DNA from: Avena insularis
Lineage: Eukaryota; Streptophyta; Magnoliopsida; Poales; Poaceae
DNA: 64,000 bases
Assembly: GCA_023614405.1 (NCBI GenBank)
Contig: CM042687.1
Location: 68,802,992 to 68,866,991, forward strand
Direction of reading: 5' to 3'
Numbering within the stretch: the stretch's first letter is position 1; each line of letters opens with the position of its first letter. A program made the translations under genes and the position numbers. This document shows, piece after piece, positions 33,366 to 43,424 of this stretch. The notes beneath the pieces are model-generated. The model did not search any database and was not told where the DNA came from. It worked only from the letters and a program-made list of their open reading frames with translations.

Positions 33366-35762
33366 CTACTTCCTCATCCATGTCACTTGAATCCTTGGAA
33401 TCCTCTTCCTTCTTGTTCCCTTTTCCCTTGCCTCATGGTCAGTTCTTCCGGCTTCGCTTGTATCCGGACTCTGGGTCCTCCTTAAGATCATTGGTAAACT
33501 TGCATTGGCGGTTAATGTGGGTATCTTTTCCATTGGCATCGAGGTGTAAAAACAAAAGCATTTCATGGTACTCCTTGTATGTTTGGGGAACGAGGGGCTC
33601 TGCAGAGGTAGTTTCACTTCCGCGCTGCTTCCCACGACCAGCCCCCTGGCCTCGGCCACGATGTTTGCCTTTGTCCGTGAACATCATGGTGACCATTTCG
33701 GAAGCTGGCTTTTCTTCGGGCGGACCCTTCCGCTTATTGTTGTTGTTCCTCTTGGCTTGGGTTGTTATGGCTATTGTGGCAAAGAGTTGCGAGTATCATC
33801 GTCGATGGCCGTGAACTCACTAGCCAAGGAGATCATCTGATTGAGATCTAACTTGTGATTGTTCTGCAGGCGCTTCAATGTATGCTAGAGCAAGGTACCC
33901 TTTTCCAAGCCGGTGATGAAGGTGGCCATAGCGGTCTGATCATGCACTTCCGTGTAGGAATTTTTCATATCCAGCCAACAAGAGAGGTAGGCTCGCGATG
34001 ACTCGTCTTTTTCCTAGATGCACCGCTGTAGGTCAGCGATAGTGCAGTGATGTTTATTCGTACCCTCAAAATTCTTGGTGAACGCTTCATTCATGTCCAA
34101 ACAATTGTAGATGGACTTCTCTAGCAAGTAGTGAATCCATTGGCAGGCGGTGGCTGTCAACATCAGTGGGAGGTACTTGACAACGACATTAGGGTTGCCC
34201 CCTGCGATCTCCACCGCTTCACTATAATCCTGCAACCATGGAGCTAGCCTGGTAGTGCGGTCATAGGGCTTGATCATCTTGTAAATCTAGAAACCTTTGG
34301 GATAAGTTGTGGCCCATATCATCGGGCCAAAGCAATGTGGTCCCGGGTATTGTCCTTCCCGGGCCTTGTAGATCTTGTCCAAGCGTGAACATGCATCATA
34401 CGGCTCCAGGTTTCCTTTGTGCTTGACGCCGCCATGGGAGGGGATGCATGAGCGATGTGGTCCTCCTCTGCCATGGTGACTGCTAGGTGGTGACGGTAGC
34501 GATGGCGATGGTTGGTTATCCTTCTTATTGTTTCCCTCCTACGACCCCTCACACCTGTCACGGTTGCTTGTTGGATGCGGAGGGTCATGGTGCGACCTGC
34601 TCTTGTGCTCGTGTTTGCTGATGCGCTCTCCGTCACGCCGAGGCTGCTCCACAATATCGCGGATGACGATGCTTCCCTAGGGGCATCTAGGTGGGGCATG
34701 CTCGTGCGATGGTGAGCCTTTGGGTCTTCATGATGCCAGGGATTACGGGGGGGCGAACGCCGGGGCTGAGCCTTTCCTCCGTAGTCGGAGGATAGGGATA
34801 GCGTTAGTCCTGTTGCGTGCTTCCCTCCGTCTTCATTCTAATGAACCCGTTTGAGATCTAAAACCGTGAGTCGATCTAGCCATGTGTTGCCTGGACGCAC
34901 TTGACTGACAATATGTCGGGTCAGAATCCAGCCTCTGAGAGGTGGCCTTTTCCTGCTATTTGATAGCCTTGGCGACAAGGTCATAGACCTGACCCAAATC
35001 CTCGGGCAATCTATCCTTCTCCAGTAGAGTCTTGGCGACGGACATGTTGAGGGAGGGCGTTGGCATGACTTGCTTTCCCTCTTTGTCAATGTAAGGCTTA
35101 GCTTGTGCTGGCTTCAAAGGAGCCCACCCCAAGTTATGCCGTATGCCGGTATCGTTGATAATGTGAGCCGGAGCTTTCTTGTTCTTCTGCTGCTTGAGAA
35201 TATTCTTGTACTCTATCTCCATGGCTTTGGCCGCTTCGATCGATTTATGCGCCCTAGACAGATCTTGATCTAGCTTTGCGCCTTGATCCATGATGTTTTG
35301 TGCCTTCTCCAGAAGTTGTTGGTGTTTCTCATCAAGCTGGAAAACTTTCCGTATTTGGGCCACGGTCACGGGCTCGATGAGAAAATTGTCGTACATCACT
35401 CTATCTGCTAGAGTGATCTGGGCGGCCGCAGACGTAGATGGCGGTGGCGACAGATTTGCGGGATTGGCGTTGCTGGGCTCGGTGGCCATTTCCTATGGAT
35501 GCTGCACGGGGATAGCCGGAGGAGGCATAGCCCTTGACGGAGGATCCTCGGTGTTGTCAGATGGTCCCTTCTCGGTGTCTCGTGGCTTTGGCGGAGCTGC
35601 TCCAGTTTGTTGATCATATTTTATCACACTCCCGATGGTGACTAGCACCTGATGGGAAGTGATGACCTTGTCGGCGCGCTCCTCGCGGTTGATCTCCTCC
35701 TCCATATCCTTCATAGTAGTGTCGAGTTCTTTCGTGTTGATGTCAACTTCCTCTGATTCCAT
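33366..35762 (-). pseudogene. Tat Gypsy gag, broken
   Basis: ATG at 35762 opens a frame (MESEEVDINTKELDTTMKD) that continues, after a stop near 35493, as MATEPSNANPANLSPPPSTS and a charged helical region to about 34956. The capsid core follows at 34277-33780 (LAPWLQDYSEAVEIAGGNPN, LMLTATACQWIHYLLEKS, FTKNFEGTNKHHC, SSRAYLSCWLDMKNSY), matching the plant Retrotrans_gag pattern. The C-terminal part (GRGQGAGRGKQRG, then HINRQCKFTNDLKEDPESGY) is typical of Tat/Grande-type Gag. Several stops and a frameshift near 33700 make it non-functional. Confidence 0.85.
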
Positions 35763-36055
35763 GCTGATGTCGGCATAGAGCGTGTCTATGACAGAGTCGG
35801 AGGGAGCGGGAGCCTCTTTGATGGCGAAGGACGATGCAGAGAAAGCAGGGCCATTGGGCAGCGGCGACGGTGGCGGTGGTGGCCCGGGTAAGGCAACAGG
35901 GCCGACCTAGGCCTAGTCATCAGTAGTAGCAAAACTGTTAACAATGTTGACCATCTGAGCGAGAGTAAGGTTCCCTGTGTCTTATTGCCTCCTAAGCGTA
36001 TGTCGGAGAAGTGTGCCACACACGAGCCCTTCGACGAAGTGGTAGATCGCGTCAT

Positions 36056-36609
36056 TGATGGGATAACCGTCCAAGTCGGCCCTCAGTCAGAGCCATCTGG
36101 CGAGGTAGTCTCGAGGGTTCTCACCTTTTCTCTGAATGCAACGAGCCAGATCAAAGATGGTCACGACACTGGTCAAGTGTGACTGCTGTTGTAAATATGC
36201 ACGGGGAAACCCGGTGGATTTGCATTGGTCTTACACCATTATATCCTACACAGGGGTGGTTTGGGTGGGCCTTGAATTTTTCTATCTAAGACGGCAAACT
36301 CCGAAGAGAGATGCGACTTTGATCCTTCCGCGAACGTATCACACCTAGAGGTGGTCCACGCGGGCCTTGACGATCCTCCGGCTTCCTGGGAACTAGTGAC
36401 CGAGCTAGTTTCGCTAATGAAGAGGTGGATGTCCCCTATTGGAACAATTGAGCAGTGGGTGGGGTTCGTCTTTGCCTGGATCTAGAACTCATTAGGAGGG
36501 ACGGTCGGAACATTGTCAAAGAAGAGGACGCGCCCGATGGCTACGGTGTCACCGATTCCTACCAAGATATTGGACCTTGTCCAGTGTAGAGCTCGAAGTG
36601 CCTCTTACC
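36056..36609. other. Tat element leader between primer site and gag
   Basis: No reliable coding sequence. It is the 5' leader of the minus-strand element. Confidence 0.5.
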
Positions 36610-36626
36610 CCCATGGTGGGCATCAA
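36610..36626 (-). promoter_or_regulatory. candidate primer-binding site of the Tat element
   Basis: The minus strand reads TTGATGCCCACCATGGG, close to TTGGCGCCCACCGTGGGG known from Tat-lineage elements. The changes are mostly C-to-T or G-to-A at CpG positions, as expected after methylation decay. Confidence 0.6.
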
Positions 36627-36627
36627 C

Positions 36628-37110
36628 TGTCGTGGTATTTTCGACGAGTATGCCATGGAGGGGTCCTCACAGATCATGTTTAGAGAGGTGGGGGAAGGCA
36701 GCGAGTTAGCGGGTACGAGGTAACACAATTTACCTAGGTTCAGATCCCATAATGGTGGCGGAATACTACTCCTGCTATAAATCACTATAATGGAAATTCG
36801 CCGAGTTATAGGGATCGTTTTGCTGTACGAGGTGATATGAGTTGTATGTTGTGTGTTGCCCTAAAGGCTCCCAGAGGTCCAGCTTATAAAGGTGTCAGAA
36901 CCTAGGGTTATAGGGAAAATTCCTAGCTGGACAGGTTACATAGTTCTACACTAATACAAAGTAGTCTTACATGTCTTGCACTCCAAGGCTCTGGGTTGGT
37001 CCATGACTGCACCATAGCCTTCCTTTATCTAGCATGGGCCTCCCTTCTGGATCCGTCTAACTGGGTCGCCCAGCAGGTCATGGGCCTTGATACCAACTGT
37101 TGGCCACCAG
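36628..37110 (-). repeat. Tat Gypsy 5' LTR (right border approximate)
   Basis: Its 3' end (minus ...CCACGACA at 36628) adjoins the primer site. A TATA box (minus TTTATAAG, 36884-36891) lies in the middle. The sequence (ACCTAGGTTCAGATCCCATAATGG, GGAGGTAATACTCCT-like stretches) resembles short Tat-type LTRs. No second LTR is available in the window for comparison, so the right limit is an estimate. Confidence 0.6.
36883..36892 (-). promoter_or_regulatory. candidate TATA box in Tat LTR
   Basis: The minus strand reads CCTTTATAAGCTGG around this position, about 260 bases from the 3' end of the LTR. Confidence 0.45.
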
Positions 37111-37112
37111 GG

Positions 37113-38440
37113 TTAGCTGGATTAGAGATATGCAATGGTGATACCCATTTAGCATATCCCAACACATGAGTCCAATAGTCAGGTTGCAGATTGTTTTGAC
37201 CATAGTGTTTCCACTGTAAGCAGGAAGTTTCATGAGGTTTTAAACTGTGTAGATCGTATGGCGGGTGATTGCATTAGACCCCATGATCCTAATTTCACCC
37301 AAGTTCATGATAAAATTTGACAACCTAGATTTTGGCCCCATTTCAAGGGTGTCATTGGATCAATTGACGGAACATATATTCCCGTCTTAGTTTCTAAGAA
37401 GGACAAGGTAAAATACACTAACCAGAAAGGCTACACAAGTAAGAACGTCATCGCAATTTGCGATTTTGACTTAAGGTTCACATTTATTGTTCCTAGATAG
37501 CCTAGATCAGCTCATGATAACCGTGTATGGACTAATGCTTGGCCTAGGTTCGCCAATTATCCACACCCTCCTCATGGCAATCTTTTTGCCTATGTCACAT
37601 GCACACAAATTAATGCTCCTAAAATGTTACAATTATGTTCTAATGTGTTTGCTACTTGTAGGAAAATACTACCTTATTGACTCTGGATATCCCAATAGAA
37701 GTGGTTATCTAGCCCCATTGAAAGAGCAACGCTACCATGTTCTAGAATTCCATGGTGCGCCTCCACAGAACATGCAGGAGAAATTCAACCATCTTCATTC
37801 ATCTCTACAAAATGCCATTGAAAGAGGATTTGGTGTTTTGAAGATGAAGTGGTGTATTCTGCTTTCTATACCATTTTTATCTTGAAGAAGAGACATAATC
37901 GAAGATCATCACTGCATCATGTGTTTTCATAACTTCATTCGTGATAGTAAGCTCTATATTGACCATTTCGACACGATTGAGTGAGGATCATATATCCATG
38001 AGGATAGTGCATCTTATGTCAGGGACACGCCTCATCTTCTTCCAATACCGTCATGGGTACGATGCGACAGAGAATTGCTGAAAGTTTAGTTGCCTAAGAA
38101 GTTATCATTAATTGTAATTGCGCTATGACTAAAAGACTTCTCCTTTGGGCATATAATGAATTATACAACTAATGGTGTCATCTCATTTGACTATTTTATA
38201 ATCATATTCTAGCTCATTATGTACTTAAAAGTAGCATATATATTTAATTTAGGGGCGTTATAGACATTTCACAACTCAACTCATCAAACAAGACAAATGT
38301 CTAGAATCTAAAAGGAATGGAAGGACCTAGATTCTGTGAGGTTCTTCCCACCACAGCTTCTCCCAACAATCTATCAAAATCTAGCTTCTCTAGAATCACA
38401 ATCTAAAAAGAAGTCGTCCTAAGGAACGGTGCAGCATCAC
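37113..38440 (+). mobile_element. PIF/Harbinger DNA transposon remnant
   Basis: Contains a decayed Harbinger transposase (next entry), followed at 38270-38440 by sequence with AGAATCTA/AGAAGCT-type motifs that are frequent near Harbinger ends. I could not identify terminal inverted repeats or a 3-bp duplication with confidence, so both limits are estimates. Confidence 0.55.
37160..38090 (+). pseudogene. PIF/Harbinger transposase (DDE_Tnp_4 type), frameshifted
   Basis: Starts with a helix-turn-helix-like part (QVADCFDHSVSTVSRKFHEV), then FWPHFKGVIGSIDGTYIPV (first catalytic Asp in IDGT), YTNQKGYTSKNVIAICDFD, SAHDNRVWTNA (second Asp), and, after a frameshift near 37570-37660, KYYLIDSGYPNRSGYLAP and NAIERGFGVLKMKW (catalytic Glu). 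It ends near CFHNFIRD. Stops at about 37500 and elsewhere show decay. The three catalytic residues and the spacing make the family firm. It could be a domesticated HARBI1-like gene only if the breaks were assembly errors, which is unlikely. Confidence 0.85.
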
Positions 38441-39295
38441 CTGGACATGACTAGAATTCTGAGTCATGTAATAAAAATCCTAGGCTCAGGCCATAACTTG
38501 TAGAAACATGCACAAGGAATTATGGTTCTAGCCAACAGAGTATACTAAATTAATATATTTAATGATTATATCTAATCCTAAATACACAATAGCGTCCAAG
38601 TTACTTTTTGTTCTTTACTTAGTGGCATCCTTTATTCATAGAATACACGTTCTTCATAGATTTACATCATTTTTATATTAAAATAAGCCATCAACAACCG
38701 ACTATACAATCTAACTTGAAAATAATTTTCCTTGAGTGAAACTTCTCCTTTCAACTTCTCTGGCTTTGGCTTGTGTTGTTGATATTCAAATATCTTTCTA
38801 ATTTGCAGGGTCTATTGTGCCATCTTTGGTGGACGGTGGATATTTATTGAATTGATGGTAGTTTGCCTAGAAACCAATTCTTTGGTTGTCCTGACATGCT
38901 AGACAATTCAAGTTTTGCCCCTCCTTCTGATTTTGGCCTCTCTATCCTACATGTGCTTGGATTTTCCAATGGCTTTCATCAGCGGACAATGTACCTCATG
39001 TGCCTGATGCTAGTGTTTTTTGGTGCACATCCTCTACACCTTCCAGCTTTTCTTCTCACTTACCATTTATACTTCTTCATCATATAATTACAGTATCATT
39101 TATTCATTTTGGCTATTCTCTATGTATTCCTAATTCTCTGACTAGGATTTTATGTATACACTTGCAGGCACTTCTTTTGTTTCTACTACATGGTCTGCTC
39201 TCCACCATAGTGTGTGAATGTTCATTCATAAGTTTGAAGTCTGTTAAGTCTCCTTATTTGGTAATTGTACATTTTGGTTCGACTTGTTCACATGT
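38441..39295. other. unassigned sequence, possible Harbinger ORF1 remnant
   Basis: AT-rich. At 38860-39070 the plus strand reads PRNQFFGCPDMLDNSSFAPP then SDFGLSI, and in the next frame VPDASVFWCTSSTPSSFSSH. A Ser/Pro-rich N-terminal region of a decayed protein, preceded by an AG acceptor-like TTTGCAG at 38809, is possible. PIF/Harbinger elements carry a second ORF (ORF1), which this could be. I do not recognise it firmly. Confidence 0.3.
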
Positions 39296-40242
39296 TGAAA
39301 GAGCATGTGGGCCCCCAATGTGTGGTTTTCGTAATTAATGACAATCTCTATGGGATAATGTTTGCATTAAGTTGCACTTGTAGGAATTGTCCATTGGCAT
39401 CGCTTGGAGCATGTGTTGACTTCAAGGTAGAATAAATGAACAAGAAGAAGAAGAAGAAGCAATGTCCAAGGGCTTTGGGCCTATTGGAATCATGTAGAAG
39501 AAGAAGAATAAAGAAAATAAGATCAAGAGTGTCTTGAATAAGAAGATGGAGTTCCTCATGTGTATCTTCAAGACATCATCCAAATGAAATTAGAAGAAAT
39601 GAAGTTCAAGCTCAAGATGCGACATCTCTAGAATATCTCACGCTTGATGCTTGACATCCTCGGTGATCATGGATCGATGAAGACAAGTTCAAAAAAGAGG
39701 TTTCCCCGTGGTGTATGTGGGAGCAAGTTGCAAGTCTTCATCAAGCGAGCGCGAGCAAGAGAAATCAAGAAAGGTGTTCCATCTTGAGGAGGACAAGATC
39801 ATCTACATCGAGCTCAAGTGGAATGCTCGAGGAAAAGGTATAATCTTGATAGGTTTTCCCTTTTGTCGGTCCCATATTGTTAGTTGGGAGACTAGGTTTA
39901 GGATAGACATTTGTACTATCAAGAGGGGCTCTCGAGTAAGTAACTCGATCGTATCTTTCGAAGAGAGCTCAAATCTTTGCATACTTAGCATCATCTTTCT
40001 TGGTTATTATTTGGATCTTATCCAAGTGAGATACTAGTGGTAATCTTCATAACAAGCTCTAGTTCATCAAAAATGGATTTACCTTGTATATTTTATTGCC
40101 TTTTTCATCTTAAAGGTTTTCGGCTCCAAACAAAGGGAGGTATCTCACATTATAATACTTGATATTTTCTCCCTTGGTGGTATCCAATATTTCCAACAAA
40201 ATTGGTTTCATCCCATTCGGAGTTCGGTTGCTTGAGTTATTG
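39296..40242. mobile_element. LTR-A copy 2, 5' 947 bp, truncated by LTR-B
   Basis: TGAAAGAGCATGTGGGCCCC matches the start of LTR-A copy 1 at 12558. The two stay colinear (GTCCATTGGCATCGCTTGG; GTTAGTTGGGAGAC; GGAGTTCGG) up to TTATTG (13501 / 40242), where LTR-B begins. The rest of this copy must lie right of the window. CATGT (39291-39295) is the expected position of its target duplication. Confidence 0.85.
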
Positions 40243-43206
40243 TGTGGCACCCCGGATTTACGGTCCGAGAATACCCGTTATGCATACAATTCACATTCTC
40301 ATGATCAGTGAGCCGTGAGCATAACCGACCAGTATTAGTACATCATCCAGAAAGTAATGATTAAAAAACTTACAATGTGGCCATTATGGCAAATACAACA
40401 CAAATAGCGGAAGTCTTCAAGCGCAGAGCCCATGTCATGCCTTAACCTACAGGAAACTGACTAGGAAGATGGCCTAGCTCGCATAGATGTCAGATTCCTC
40501 GTCTTCTCTCGATCCTCTAAAAATCTGGCCAAGTAAATAGCCAGGGACAACGCCGGTGAGTACTTTGCATGTACTTGCAAACCACCCTATGAGAACAGTA
40601 ATAAAGGATATGCATAATGTATGTAGTAGGATGGCTCCATGAGAGGTTCTTTTATAAACTAGTTTCTATTGTAGATAGAGCCTATCTCTATATCTTTGTT
40701 GAAAAACTCGTGTAAAACATTTTGGAAACCTTTTTGAAAAGTTTTAAGAAAACACTAGGATTTGGGTCACCCATTTGTTTTTCCTTCCGGTCATCCCATG
40801 ACCAAAATCCTTACTCCTTTTTCTGACCACCCCATGGTCAAAACAATTTCAAGCCATAGCTTTTCTGAAGTCCTTTTTGAAATCAAAACCCCAGTACCGC
40901 TCTATAGCAATGTTCCCAACCATCCATGACCGAGGACTCGGCTATTCGACTAGATTTACTCTCTGCAGAGGTTGTACACTTTATCCACACCATTCGAGTA
41001 CCCTACCCTGATCTACACCGATCATGGGTCGAGTATTCGGTCAAGACCTTCGGTATGCCTACTCTAATATAAGTTCCTACCCTATGAGTGTTTTCCCCTC
41101 AACACCGGGAATCCCTGTACAGTTCCCAAGACAACTGGAGCACCTTTTCCACTACACCAAGTGTGTGATTTCAATGATGGGATCATAGTAACACGTGGAG
41201 GACCGTAGACCCTTCGTTCCTTCTCCCGGTCAATGTTTTACATCGACCATTTTACCAGAGAAGGACCACCCTCTAGGACCTTCACATCCCCTGTAGTAGT
41301 TGTGAGGCAGCTATACTAGAATAGACAAATTTCTAGCCCAGCCCTATCCCATTCTAGAGTAATGTGGTTGCACGGGTTAATTGTTCTGGCAAAACTACAA
41401 AGAATTGAGTGCGTTTTCATAAACCTTTTTCTTCCATCTTTCGTCCAACCTTTTTGTAAAACCAAAACCTTTTTCCTTTTTAAACTGACTTGGCAGGCCA
41501 AGCCTCGCCAAGGTTTTCTCATAAAACACTCTTGTAAGTTTTTTCGGGGTCTCCCCATCCCATGGTTTTGCTTCGGCTAAAACGGGGTTTCCAAAGGGGC
41601 ATGGTGTTATACACCATCTATCATACTAGGGGCAGGTAGGTGTCATCAAAGGTATTGTACTAGTAGTACAAACTTGTAATGAGTTGGAGGATCCAAGCCA
41701 CTACCAGATATAAAACATTTCACCATAGAACAATGCACTTTGTATAAGAGTAGATAAAACATGCATAGTAGAACAGTTGGACAAAGGCTTATGAGCCAGA
41801 AGGTGGCTTGCCTGTGACCAACGAGATGTCCCTGGACTTCTTATTTGGATAACCAAGAATACCAATAATAATAATAATATTAACCCGATGCTTCCTTCTT
41901 CTCAGCGTCACAATCGCAACTATCGCCGTTATCGAGCAAACATACAAGCAAACAACACCACAATCAATACAATGCATACAAGTATCAAACCATACAGCAA
42001 GCAAAGGATAAACACAAGATATACATCAGTAGGAAGTTGGGTGATTGGTTTGATTGGATTGGTAGAAGATTGGGAGGCATTGGAAAAGATCCCTTTTGGA
42101 TTTATAGTCTAGGAACTCCTAAGAGAGGGGTTTTTGGACAAGGACATCTTCTGTATGATACCATTATATAAAAATTATATCATCAGATAGATATTGATAA
42201 AATGAAACCAACAAAAGTGGTTTCACTATTTTATCAATTACCATTGATTTATTGTGATTTTTATAATGAATAAAGCTCTAGTTTTAGGAAATAATTCACC
42301 AGAATTGTTCTTGAGTTCCAACAATTATTTACATGGATGATTAAATAGTATTTTATGTACTGATTCAAGAGGCGTTGGAATGATCTCAAAATAATTTCTA
42401 GAATTCCCTCAGGAAATTCTCAAAGGCAGTAATGTACGGGTTTTATCTTTTTCACCATATTAAATATACAAAAGATTTTGATGTGATTCCAAGGACACAG
42501 GTTAGGTATTTTAAATATCTTCCAGTAGAATTTGGAATCACCCTCTTTGGATTTACATAACTACTGTAGTGATTTTTCTATTAAATAAACCAGTCACAGA
42601 ATAGTTTAATTCACCAAAATTTAGTAGATGCTTAATAAATTTTGGACTCCTGGGGTTTGATGTATATGGGTATTTAGATGTAAAGAGAGTTGTAATTAGG
42701 TCAATAACTCATTTGGTTTGACCTAGAAATATTCTAGAGGAAATGGCCTGATTTTGTTATTTTTGCTACAGTAAAACAATAGTTCAAATTGGCATGGGAT
42801 AAAGGCCCAAAAATGGGTATTACAAATATCAAACGGATGAATTTGGATTCATTCCATTAGGATATGCATAATTTACTGGGTGATTAATTTAGTGCAATAG
42901 ATACATGTTAGTGGATTAAATCTCAGAAAAAGTACAAATTACTCTTAGTCAAAGTGTTGGTACTGCATGTTAGGGAGGACACTCAGATACCCTAGAAAAT
43001 TTAGATCTAGGCAATTGGGGTGGTTTTCCATTTTCATTTAGATTTAAAACAAAAGGCTAAAATTCTGGATATGGACAAAAGAATAAAAGGGAAATAGATC
43101 TTGGGCCAGATCTATAAGTAGAGTGGGCCTCCCAGGGGAATTCGGCCCACCAGGGGCAAGGTCGCGCACAGGATATGCGATTTGAATGGGCCGCGACGGG
43201 GCCCGG
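40243..43206 (-). mobile_element. Gypsy-type LTR (LTR-B), left part, interrupted by the WHAM/Sabrina-type element
   Basis: Starts TGTGGCACCCCGGATTTACG directly after TATTG, which is also the sequence at the matching point of LTR-A copy 1. It therefore inserted there, with TATTG as candidate duplication. It contains the motif CC(A/T)GACCG.GGAC.CGGCT...CTCTGCAGAGGTTGTACACTTT at 40921-40990 shared with two other long LTRs in this window, plus a GC-poor right part. No primer site or protein-coding remnant is seen in the 2.96 kb. Orientation is inferred from the shared motif. The remainder is beyond the window. Confidence 0.65.
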
Positions 43207-43424
43207 TGATGTCTATGCACTTCTATTCTTGTAGACAGTTGTTGGGCCTCCAAGTGCAGAGGTTTGTAGAACAGCAGCAAGTTTCCCTTAAGTGGATTAC
43301 CCAAGGTTTATCGAACTCAGGGAGGGAGTGGTCAAAGGTATCCCTCTCAAGCAACCCTGCAATCAAGATACAAGAAGTCTCTTGTGTCCCCAACACACCC
43401 AATACACTTGTCAGGTGTATAGGT
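43207..43424 (-). repeat. WHAM/Sabrina-type 3' LTR, terminal piece
   Basis: Minus-strand 3' end of the LTR (plus strand begins TGATGTCTATGCAC; GTTGTTGGGCCTCCAAGTGC; GTGTCCCCAACACACCC). It continues at 53491 after the long-LTR element; TAGGT is present at both edges. Confidence 0.85.

Larger units (their letters stand above)
30366..37110 (-). mobile_element. Tat-lineage Gypsy element, 5' part (LTR, gag, protease, RT, RNase H)
   Basis: Reads leftwards: LTR (from about 37110 to 36628), primer site, gag, protease, RT, RNase H, then the 85-bp repeats into which LTR-A inserted. No integrase is seen between RNase H (ending about 30502) and the repeats, so part of pol is deleted. The right border of the LTR is uncertain. 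All ORFs carry stops or frameshifts; this is an old copy. Confidence 0.85.

Noticed and set aside
33189..33840. 193-codon ORF on the plus strand
   Set aside because: Antisense shadow of the Tat gag and protease, which have clear motifs on the minus strand.
35985..36348. Plus-strand ORFs near the Tat leader
   Set aside because: No family resemblance; opposite to the minus-strand gag start and leader.
37487..37885. 132-codon ORF read as a separate intact protein
   Set aside because: Only its second half is the Harbinger transposase C-terminal part; the first half is out of frame sequence of the same gene.
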